Source: Aphelocoma coerulescens (lineage: Eukaryota > Chordata > Aves > Passeriformes > Corvidae). Taken from it: DNA of 64,000 nucleotides. Of this stretch, positions 12,824 to 21,620 are shown one piece after another (position 1 is the stretch's first letter; each line of letters opens with the position of its first letter). The stretch spans positions 34,632,001 to 34,696,000 of the forward strand of contig NC_091013.1 in NCBI RefSeq assembly GCF_041296385.1, given 5' to 3'. Under the pieces are notes generated by a model. The model was not told the DNA's origin. It saw nothing but the letters and a program-made list of their open reading frames with translations, and did not search any database. The translations under genes and the position numbers were made by a program.

Positions 12824-13803
12824 TGTATTGGGTTTGAATGGCAAGGTGTTGGTAGCAGGGGGACTACAGGGGTGGCTTCTGTGAGAAACTGGTAGACACT
12901 TCCCCCATGTCCAATGGAGCCAATGCCAGCTGGCTCCACTGAACATGTCACTGCCCAATGCCAACCCCATCAGCGATGGTGGTGGCACCTCTGGGATAAC
13001 AGATTTAACAAGGGGGGAAAACTGCACAGGGGCAACTCCTCAGGAGAGAGGAGTGAGATTATGTGAAAGAGACAGCTCTGCAGACACCAGGGATAGTGAA
13101 GCAGGAGGGGGAAGAGGTGCTCCAGGCAGCAGAGCAGAGATTCCCCTGCAGCCTGTGGGGAAGACCATAGTGGGGCAGCAGTGCCCTGCAGCCCATAGAG
13201 GATCCCACTCTGGAGTAGGTGGATGTCTGAAGGAGGCTATGACCCCATGGGAAGCTCATGATGGAGCAGGCTCCTGGCAGGACCACCAGACCCATGAAGA
13301 GAGGAGCCTGTACTGGAGCAGGTTTGTCAGCAGGACTTGTGACCCCATGGGGGACCCACACCTGGGGCAGGCTGCTCCTGAAGGACTGCATCCTGTGGGA
13401 GGAATCCATGCTGGAGCAGTTAGTGAAGAGCTGCAGCCCATGGGAAGGATTCACAATGAGAATGTCCATGGAGGACTGTCTCCTGTGGGAGGAACCCCAT
13501 GCTAGAGCAGGTCAAGAGTGTGGTGGGTCCTCCCCATGAGGAGGAAGGAGAAAATTGCAATTGAAGCTGAGCCCAGGAAGAAGGGAGAGTTGTGGGGAGG
13601 GTGTTTTATTTTCTCATTATCCTACTCTGATTTGATTAATAATACAGGAAACAGATTTTCCCAAGTCAAGCCTGTTTCACCTGTGATGGTACCTGCAGAG
13701 TTACCTGCATCCATGAGCCTTTAATTATATTTTCTCTCCCCTGTGCATCAGAGGAGAGGATAGAATGGCTTTGGTAAGCACCTGGTGTCCAGCCAGAGTA
13801 AAG
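12824..13803 (+). mobile_element. ERV-type solo LTR inside the Gypsy integrase
   Basis: Begins with TGT at 12824 and ends around 13803 in a region resembling the end of the same family ('gcacctggtgtccagccag'). The left part carries the stretch 'atcagcgatggtggtggcac' and a TATA-like element near 12998-13010. From about 13140 to 13520 there are roughly seven degenerate modules of 45-50 bases, each with a 'ctggagcagg' type core. The expected AATAAA near 13645 is decayed. I recognise the family as a common avian ERV LTR, probably ERVL class. The canonical 3' end and a target duplication are not visible, and no internal retroviral genes accompany it. An inverted copy lies at 20352-21292. Confidence 0.8.
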
Positions 13804-14016
13804 CAACTGCGCCAGCTATCTGCTAGTCCCAGTGAACTTCTGTCCAGAAGATGGGTGAAAATTGATGTGTAAAACAGGAAACAAATGCAGTGTGTTTAGA
13901 CAACAGGTCTCCAGGTTAGGAACTAGCCAGGTGAAGCAGATATCCTGTCTTCTGACTGGGACAGGCCTGATCTTCCAGAGGAAGTGAGATACCACCTCAG
14001 ACACTGTTGGACCGTT
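13804..14016 (+). pseudogene. Gypsy integrase remnant, C-terminal part
   Basis: Immediately after the LTR one frame (three stops) reads SASPSELLSRR (13819-13851), like the 'LG.SPA.LLMGRR' block that follows the integrase core. It continues with a Pro-Gly-Glu segment and tryptophan, then ends in RHCWTV at a TAG (14017-14019), where the family has 'PG..V......W....V......PRSY.V'. This restores the Gypsy reading on the far side of the LTR and shows that the LTR interrupts the element. About 100 residues of the core expected between the two halves, including the last catalytic acidic residue, are missing. Confidence 0.65.
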
Positions 14017-14750
14017 TAGTTATTATTATGACTTCATGTGTTTGCATTAATAACGGTTTTAATTATAGCTGTCGTTACATTCTGCTTTGGAATGGAACGT
14101 GTGGTATTTGGGGCTGTGCCTTCAAAGTCTCAGCAGCTTGGCAGGGCACTGTGAAGCTCTTGTTGCAGCACACAGACAGCTGGATGCAGGCAGAGGATTA
14201 TTCCCAGAACCTCTGGTGCCAAGTAGCACTGAAGACCACAGAGAGAAGAGCTACTGAGGGCCAGAAGACAGCCTAGAGGCAACTTGCCCTCCACCTATGA
14301 TTGATCAGCTAAGACCCTGTGGGAGATAAGCCATTTGCTCTTGCTGGCAGAGGAGACGCCAACCCACCCAGAGAGAGGGATTCTGAGAAGTATCTGAAAG
14401 TGGAACCTCAAGGAATGTCCCTCCTCCCACTGGCAGTCATTCCTGCGGGAAACACTGCCTGCCTCCTAAGGAGGTGGTGAGTCCCAGGGACTGTGGTACC
14501 TCAGTCCTTCTGCCCAGATCCTCCTGCTCATTTTCAGGGCTGCGAAAGGTCTTTAGGATTTGGTACAAGGACAGTAGAAATTGTAAGACTTGTGTTAATA
14601 TGAGTAGACTGACAGGTATTGCAGGTGAGATATTTTTCTGGTATGTACAACTTAACTCTGGCAGGTTGAGAAGGTGTGACTTGGTTCCAAGCCTAATAAA
14701 CCAATAGAATGTGTGTTTACTATGAATGGGCTCATTCATTTCAATGGCAG

Positions 14751-14788
14751 TGTGTGTACACGTGTGTTTGTGTGTGTGCATGCGTGTA
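14751..14788. repeat. imperfect (GT)n microsatellite
   Basis: Alternating GT sequence with interruptions (tgtgtgtacacgtgtgtttg and following), about 38 bases. Confidence 0.85.
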
Positions 14789-17033
14789 GAGAGAAGAGAA
14801 TCCCTCTTCTCCCCTCTCCTCGTGGCTTATATCATACAGCATGCCGACGTATCCAGACCAACAACTCCTTCATAAGGAATCTGAAATATAGAGTCCAAGG
14901 GAACTTTAACAGCTTCATAGCTTGTAATTCTCTTTTGGCCACGTTTTGTTTGTCAGGGGGAGCACAAGAATGAGGCCACACATAATTTAACACCTTTCCC
15001 TATTTAGAGTTTGTTAGTTTAACTTTTTCTGAGATTTTTTAAAAAAATGTTTGTCTGAATTTAGTGGTTGTGAAGGAAAGTGACAGCCCTAAAGACCGTA
15101 GTTTTCCTTGCAGAATGGGCACAGGATGAGCTCCAGCAGAGTGCATTTCCTCATATTACCACCCTGATTTGACCTTGAATGACCTGTTCCAAGGCCCACC
15201 AGAATTAGTTTTCGTATCTTTCCAGTCCTTGGCCTTTTTGTGAAGACTGACAGCTGGGCTATGGCAAATGTGGTAGGGCTTCTGGGAGGCTGATCTGTGT
15301 CCTGATCAGAGCCTTACTTCTTTCACATAGGCACAGTGTTATAGTAACTTTTCCAATACTAAGTAGGCTGGTGAGCAGAGTTAATGAGACAGAGATCCCA
15401 GGGCGAGTATTTCAACACCTGCAGCCATGGAAGTGCCACCTTTCCCAAAGGCTCTATTATTACAGCTGTGCTTATGCTCTAATACTTGCTGGGCCTTGTA
15501 CAAACTCAGAGCAAGACACAACAAAATGTGGGAGAAGAAAGGCTTAAAGCTACAACTCCTTCCACCAGATCTCTTTAATAAAGGAGCAGAGGCATGGGGA
15601 CAGAAAATAGCTTTCCCTACCATGGTTAAATGTACAAAAGGATTCGGCTATTCCAGTGTCCTGGCTAGCACAGCACATTGGTCCTGTGGCGTTTTGAAGG
15701 TGAATGATGAGAATCTGAATTTACTTCCAGCAAGTAGGTAATGACTCAGGCAACAAATTTATATGTTGCTGCATCCACACATTTTAATATATTTTGGGGG
15801 GTTTTGAAAACAAGGTCCCACTCCCAAATTTACTTTAGCAAAGACTTATTAAAGACCACCGCATCACTTTTCTCAGCAAGGACTCTTCAGTCTAGGCACA
15901 GTGTCTTCAACCCTTGTGCTGACATCACCACAGGGGATGGGGTGTTGGCCAATACAGTTTTGTGTTCACTCCACTTGCACCTCAAGGTGAATACACTCTA
16001 ATCCAGAAGCCAGGTGGTCTCATGGGGCTGGTGCTATCCTCCAGCTTATACAAGAAACCCTACAGGGTGCCACTGCAGAATGCCACTGCAAGAAAGCTGC
16101 TAGAACCCCTTAGGAAGTCCATTCAAGTTGCATTGGTGTTCTTGGAATGTCATGTGGTATTTTCTTCCTGAGCAAGGAAGTGTGGAGCTGTACAAGAAGA
16201 TTTAGACAGGATCAGCTCATTCAGAGTAGGGCCATAATTCCAGTTGCATTGGAGCAGAATCCTGCAGGAAAGCATGGCCTCTATTCCTGCACATCTCTGA
16301 ATTATGAGTGTTAGCATTTAGAGGAACCCTTAGTTTAATGCAACATTCAATTCTTCCCACTAATATGTGATGAAAATCTGAGTATGGATTTTGATTTAAT
16401 TGCCTGGAAGCATGGCTCTCAGCATTTTTTCTTCTGGGTGTCTGTTTGTGGCTGTAATTAAGAGAGAAATATTTAGGATCTGTTTATCAGCACCTTGCAA
16501 ATTTCTGGCATTTTTAGATTCAGAAGAATTTTTTGTCCATCTTTGTAGAAAACTGCTCTCTTTTATTTAGCCTTTTTCACATAATATCAATGTTAGCAAT
16601 GGCTGGTGAAGAAACCACTGTTATTATTCATTAACTCTGGTGTCTCAGAGGAACCATATGTGCAGAGCAGAGGGAAAAGAGTACTGTTGTTTTTTAATAC
16701 TGAGTCACTGCTACTGATTAAGTGTTTCTTTATTTTTTTCTTTCCCTTTTTTTAAGAAAAAGAAATGGAAAAAAGGTGTTTTTCTGAAGCCGAAATGTCG
16801 GGAGGATTGATTTTCTCTGGGTGCCACAGTGTCTTCAGAAAGTTTTAGTCCAGTGGGCCACAGTGATATCAGAAAGCACTTGTTTTAAAGGATATCTGTA
16901 AAAAATTCATGGTTTCATTCCTGCATCTCAGGTCACAGGAGAGTGTGACTATTAACAAGTTCCAGCTGCTTTATGGAGTTTCACCAGCCATTTGTGGATC
17001 TTTAATTTTGTTTTTAGGAAATCTTTAACTGCC

Positions 17034-17092
17034 TTTTTTTTTTTTTCCTGGAGGTATATTAAACCTTTAAATCTCTTTTTTTTTTTTTTTTT
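17034..17092. repeat. two poly(T) tracts
   Basis: T runs of 13 (17034-17046) and 17 (17076-17092) bases flank about 30 bases of AT-rich sequence. Confidence 0.9.
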
Positions 17093-18067
17093 AAAGGTCA
17101 CATTAAATACTCCCTTTGTGTCCATGCTGAGGAAGCCTTTAATTACATTAGTTAAAACAAAAAAAGGAAGAAAAAGAAGGGATACGTCTGATTTTGCTCT
17201 CAGTTCTCTGTGATTGTGCCATCTCCTCTAGTCATGTTTTTTGTATTTATTTTCTCAGCAAGGGGCCTGTTTTAATAGTGCAGCTGATGATCTAAAAATG
17301 CGTGAGCTATGTTTTATTATACACAAGGCACATAATATGGATGAACGGCTCTCCTGGGCTGGCTGAGCTGTGCTCCGCTTGGGGCTGTGGAGAGTAGCTC
17401 CAGTCAAGCCTCTCACTCTTTCCCTTCCAGGTCCCTGCTGGAGCCCCAGCAGCCTCAGAGATGGTGGTGGCAAGGCAGTACCGTTCAGGCAGTACCTGAG
17501 TTCAAGGAGGTCCAGCTGTGGCTTCTTGCAGTCTCATCCTGCTCCTGTTGCTGGAGCCAGTCCTGGCAGTTTGATGCCACCTAGGAATGGCCTTACACTC
17601 TCCTCTGAGCTTCTCTGCTCAGCGTCGTGCAGCTGCCAGAGCTGGGGCTCAGAAATGGCCCATCTGCTCTGCCTCCATCACTGTTATTTCAGAACAGGAA
17701 AATGCTGATTAATAAAAACAAATAATAATGACCGTGTTTTTCTGTCTAAATTTAGGGGTCTAAAATTTTGGCTTGAAAATCTTTGTTTGGAAATCTGGGC
17801 CCAGATCACGAAGTGAGTAAACACAGTGACTTACTGTAATAGTGTGTTTGAATTTAAATGAAGGTAGGCAAAGCGATTTCTTCATTTAAAGTTGCAGTAT
17901 TCAGAAACTGAGAGTCCCCTCAAAGATGCATACCGTGAAGAAACCAAAAGAATGACCTTTGGTCAAGTGATTATTAGCAGCAACAAAAATATGTAAATTC
18001 TTTCCTGCAGATTTGGTGTTTGCCATACTTTTGTTTATCTTCCTGCACACAAAGCCTAAATACCCTG

Positions 18068-18070
<3 letters not shown>

Positions 18071-18102
<32 letters not shown>

Positions 18103-18181
18103 CTGCATCAGACTCATGCAGATGTGTACTTATAGTGTATATATAAACATGCACACACAAACGTAAATATATATATATTCT
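18071..18181. repeat. (AT)n microsatellite with a second AT cluster
   Basis: Fifteen perfect AT units at 18071-18100, then shorter TA clusters around 18135-18144 and 18166-18180. Such tracts are length-variable and can form cruciforms. Confidence 0.95.
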
Positions 18182-19380
18182 GTATGGGATCATATTCTGT
18201 GGTTCATCATTCTGGGTAAAGAAGAGAAACACAGAAGAAAATAACATTTTAGTCAGTACCTACTCAGGATTTTATAGGAAATCTGGGGCATTGCCATGAC
18301 AATTCCAGAAATGGTTAGTTAATATCTTTTGTATTCTTGTAAACACCTACTCATTTACTGAGGCAGCACTGAAAACTTATTAAGAACACTTGTTCAGTCC
18401 AAATATACTTGGAAAACTCAGAGCAACCCTCCTTCTTCAGCATAATTTTTGTTTTTCTCAACATAAATATAAATTGATACAAATAAATAAGTTCTAATTA
18501 CCATTAAGCTCTGCATGTCTGCAAAGTTTGGTGTGAAATAGGAAATGCACCTGGAACTTTGTAGCTCTTATGTAAAATTAATAATAAATGTTTTCTTGCC
18601 AACATCAATATGTTTATATTATGGTCATGGGACTCTCTGATGCCTAAATAATTTAAGACATTAATTTTTTATCTCTGCTCAAGCCTACTACATAAAGTTG
18701 CTGAGTTTCATATCAAAAGTGGTGGTTCAAATCAAATTGATATTGCATTTTAATTAAAGTAGTGTTAAGACATATCTCACAATCTTTACTCAGGCAGAAT
18801 GTACTGGAGTAGAGAAAACTTTCTTTCCCTCTGCTTTCTGCATTGCCAGACACTTTTAGGTTGTGACACTTAAGGCTAGGACACAGGAGAAAAGGTGAGG
18901 GCTCACTTTCATTCCCTGCTGTCTCCAGTTATGTGCTGCCTCTTAGTGTTCTTGGATTGGGCGTATTTCATGTGTGGAAAAATCCGAAAGACAAACAGAC
19001 GACTGTAAATTACTGAACTGTCTTCTGCTCCTCCTTGTTCTAGTGAACACACAGACCTTACCTCCCTTTCAGGTGAGAGGATTTGTTGAAAAAGAGAAAG
19101 TAATGATTTGTCAGTACCAGAAAATAACACTCAAAAGCCCAACCTTCCTCATGGAGAAACTAGCTAGCATCTGGGAAGTTCCTAATGAGACAGTTCTGAA
19201 AAATAATGCGACCAAACAACTTGTTTCCCAAGAAAGCCCCAGCCATCACAAATAAGTGGCCTGGGAGCTCTGGTAAAGTGCTCTTATGATACTTTGAGCC
19301 ACATTGACTCTTGGGGTGACCTTATGATGCTGTATCCTCTATCACCTGCTTATTGCCCAGATATGAATCCTGTGCCTTTC

Positions 19381-19954
19381 TGTGCCTTTAAACTGGGGCC
19401 GAGAGAAACGGGGGGGGAAGCCGAGCAAATTCTTCAGCAGGGCTTGTGTTTAAGGACATACACACTCCCCCGCATTCTCACTGCTGTAGAGCTGAGGAAG
19501 CACCTTCCTGCTTTTAGCTAGCTTTTGGCTCTGCTTCTCAAGAGAGACGGAGCGTTAAAATTCTTTGCCTTTTAGCTAGCCTGCTAGCTGAGGCAAGAAA
19601 GTTTTCCTGAAACTGTTCAGCTTTGCTCCGGTCTGAAACACCATCACTGGGAGGCCCCACAATGCAGCCTGGAGGGGCCCCCTCTGCACCCCAGCTCTGG
19701 AGAGAGCAGAGCCACACCTACAGAGAGGACTCAGAACCTACCAGGTTTTTCTCCACAACGAGAAGGTTTATTATCTAACATTATTCATTTTGTGCCTGCA
19801 TGCACTTTGCTTTTTAAATAAACAGCTTTTTTTCACTTTCCTCCAAGAAAATTCTTTCTGAACTTGGGTGGGGGAGGGGCTGCTGAAACCTGCCTTCTGT
19901 TAGAGGACATGTTCATTTCAGATGTTTCCTCCCAGTTTGTCTCAAACCGAGACA
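19381..19954 (+). mobile_element. second ERV-type solo LTR family
   Basis: I recognise this as another avian ERV LTR. Signs are the tgtgccttta start (19381), the 'ttttagctagc' motif present twice (19512-19522 and 19570-19580), the 'ctggaggggcccc' stretch near 19670, a perfect AATAAA at 19817-19822 followed by a T-rich region, and an end at 'aaaccgagaca' (19954). The length of about 574 bases would be normal for a solo LTR. Boundaries were chosen from the TG...CA ends; no clean target duplication is visible, so the left end is uncertain. No internal region or partner LTR is present. Confidence 0.6.
19817..19822 (+). promoter_or_regulatory. LTR polyadenylation signal AATAAA
   Basis: A perfect AATAAA in the right place of the LTR at 19381-19954, followed by a T-run about 8 bases on. 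It could still act as a polyadenylation signal for + strand transcripts crossing the region. Confidence 0.5.
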
Positions 19955-20167
19955 GGCACTAACTTGAGATACCTGAGTTTGAGTGATACTGGCTCTTATA
20001 GTGTATTGCATATGGGCTTTTCTTATTCTGCTGGTGACTGTGGTGCAGGGAAGGAGCTGAGCAGCCGCAAGAGAGCCAGTTAACCTGATCAGCACCTCCC
20101 CACCATAGCTCTGAGGGAACAAAGGTCTTGGCCATGTAATTATCTGAGCTGTCACAGTTTAAGAATT

Positions 20168-20197
20168 GTGGTTAACCATCAGTAATTAACCACTGAT
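20168..20197. repeat. overlapping inverted repeats
   Basis: gtggttaa (20168-20175) and ttaaccac (20186-20193) are perfect 8-base arms around a 10-base loop. atcagt (20178-20183) and actgat (20192-20197) form an alternative 6-base stem that shares bases with the first. The GTTAA/TTAAC pairing resembles half sites of homeodomain factors such as HNF1, but that is only a resemblance. Confidence 0.7.
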
Positions 20198-20351
20198 AAA
20201 TTAATAGCTCAAGTGTCTCCTATGTCCCATCTCTTATCATTTTAAGCCTGCATTCTTCTACACTGCATCATTATCTTAACCTCATAGATATTTAATTCTT
20301 CAAAGAATAGCTACTTGTTACTATATCTAAACAAAAATACATGGTTACCTA

Positions 20352-21292
20352 TGGTCAAGTGGGTTAAACTTGGCTGAACACCAGGTGCCTACCAACACAC
20401 TCTATCAATCCTCTCACCAACTTGACAGGGGAGAAAACATAAGAAAAGGCTTGTAGGTCAAGATGAGGACAGGGAGAGATGATAATACCAGTTACCGTCA
20501 CAGACAAAACAGACTTGACTCTGGGAAATTAATTTATTACATATCAAATTAGAACAGGATAATGAGAAATAAAAGCAAATCTTAAAACACCTTCCTCCCA
20601 ACTTTCCCTTCATCTTGGATTCAACTTTGCTTCTTGATTTCTCAACCTCCTCCTGTCAAGCCCTGCAGGCAGACAGAGGATGGGAACTGTGGTCAGTTCA
20701 CCACACATTATCTCTGCTTCTCCTTCTTCCTCAGGGGAGGGACTTCTCACACTCTTCCCCTGCTCCAGCATAGGGCCCCTCCCATGGGAGACAGTCCTCC
20801 ACAAAATGCTCAAATGTGGGACCTTCCCACGGACTGCTGTTCTTCACAAACTGCTCCTGTGTGCATCTTCTCCATTGGCTGCAGGTGGATCTCTGCTCCA
20901 CCATGAACTTCCATTGTCTGCAGGGGGACATCTGGCCCACCATGGAGTTCACTATGGGCTGCAGGGGAATCTCTGCTCTGTTGCCTGGAGCACCTCTTCC
21001 CACTTCTGCTTCTCTGGCCCTGGTGCCTGAAGAGTTGTTGCTCTCACACACTCTCACTCCTTTTCCCAGCTGCAGTTGCCCTTGTACACTTTCCCCCCTT
21101 TGTTAAATCTGTTATCCCAGAGGTGCCACCACCATCGCTGATGGGGTCAGCCTTGGCCAGCTGTGGCAGGTCCATCTTGGAGCCAGCTGGCATTGGCTCC
21201 ATTGGACATGGGGGAAGCTTCTACCAGTTTCTCACAGAAGCCACCCCTGTAGTCCCCCTGCTACCAACACCTGGCCACACAAACTCAATACA
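20352..21292 (-). mobile_element. ERV-type solo LTR, inverted copy of the family at 12824-13803
   Basis: Read on the - strand it begins tgtattgagtttgtgtggcc (21292 downwards), matching the start of the copy at 12824. It has the same 'atcagcgatggtggtggcac' stretch, about five 'tggagcag'-type modules (about 20760-20980), an intact AATAAA (20533-20538) and the 'cacctggtgttcagcc' end with a few more terminal bases than the first copy. It also keeps about 85 bases near 20640-20730 that the other copy has lost. The flanks 'tacct' and 'aacct' are a possible imperfect target duplication. The opposite orientation excludes the two LTRs being ends of one provirus. Confidence 0.8.
20533..20538 (-). promoter_or_regulatory. 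LTR polyadenylation signal AATAAA (- strand)
   Basis: tttatt on the + strand, i.e. AATAAA on the - strand, in the right place for the polyadenylation signal of the LTR at 20352-21292; the other copy of the family has lost it. Confidence 0.5.
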
Positions 21293-21451
21293 TAACCTCA
21301 AACAATTATGAAAATCTAACAGAGATTAAACAGAAGTTTAGCAAACAAAAGGACAAAATCGGCAATAGCCACTTGGTCATCAGATAATTGCTGATCCAAC
21401 TAAACAAGCTAAAACAAAGGTTCAGGCAGGTGAAGACAAATTTATATGATG

Positions 21452-21620
21452 TCAGGGTTGCCCAGAGAAGTCTTGGAGTCACTATCCCTGGAAGTGTTTA
21501 AGAAATGATTGGACTTGGAACTTAGTGCTATGACTTAGCTGACAAGGAGTGCCAGGTCAAAGGTTAGACTCAATGATCTTGAAGTTCTTTTCCAGCCTAA
21601 TTGTCTCTATGATTCTATGA
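21452..21620 (+). mobile_element. CR1 LINE 3' end fragment
   Basis: The sequence runs from 'gggttgcccagagaagtctt' through 'tccctggaagtgtttaag', then a 'gactcaatgatcttgaagtt' stretch, and ends in 'ctatgattctatga'. This is the standard order of the CR1 3' untranslated region with the short terminal repeat typical of the family. It is a 5'-truncated copy of about 170 bases without the reverse transcriptase frame, with many substitutions. It lies about 160 bases to the right of the LTR at 20352-21292. Confidence 0.92.

Larger units (their letters stand above)
10130..14016 (+). mobile_element. decayed Ty3/Gypsy-type LTR retrotransposon, interrupted by an LTR
   Basis: Translating all three + frames gives short blocks that line up, in order, with gag, zinc knuckle, aspartic protease, reverse transcriptase, RNase H and integrase of a Ty3/Gypsy element. 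Best signatures: LDTGA (protease, 10592-10606), LDVSAGFW and GFFRLPF (RT, 11214-11237 and from 11302), EDILIW (RT catalytic region, 11397-11414), AQIEKEALA (RNase H, 11906-11932) and DCKPL (RNase H, 12001-12015). The order protease-RT-RNase H-integrase is that of Ty3/Gypsy, not Ty1/Copia. Blocks sit in different frames with many stops, so the copy is dead and old. The closest relatives from memory are the vertebrate pol proteins annotated as K02A2.6-like. No flanking Gypsy LTRs were recognised. A solo LTR of another family occupies 12824-13803. Confidence 0.85.
14017..19380. other. non-coding DNA with simple repeats
   Basis: No gene recognised. Open frames of 60-114 codons occur, for example 14437-14781 on the - strand, whose translation comes from a GT-rich repeat and has no domain. 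The segment 17340-17700 is richer in GC and has overlapping open frames on both strands, but no coding signature. The 3' LTR expected for the Gypsy element was not recognised in the left part. Confidence 0.5.

Noticed and set aside
12945..13505. 186-codon open frame, the longest in the window
   Set aside because: It lies entirely inside the ERV-type LTR and runs through its tandem modules; the matching 136-codon - strand frame has the same cause. LTRs of this type do not encode proteins here.
20680..21106. Overlapping open frames of 90-116 codons on both strands
   Set aside because: They fall inside the inverted copy of the same LTR and follow its modules.
12824..21292. Possible full provirus between the two related LTRs
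   Set aside because: The LTRs are in opposite orientation, and no retroviral gag-pol-env was recognised between them.
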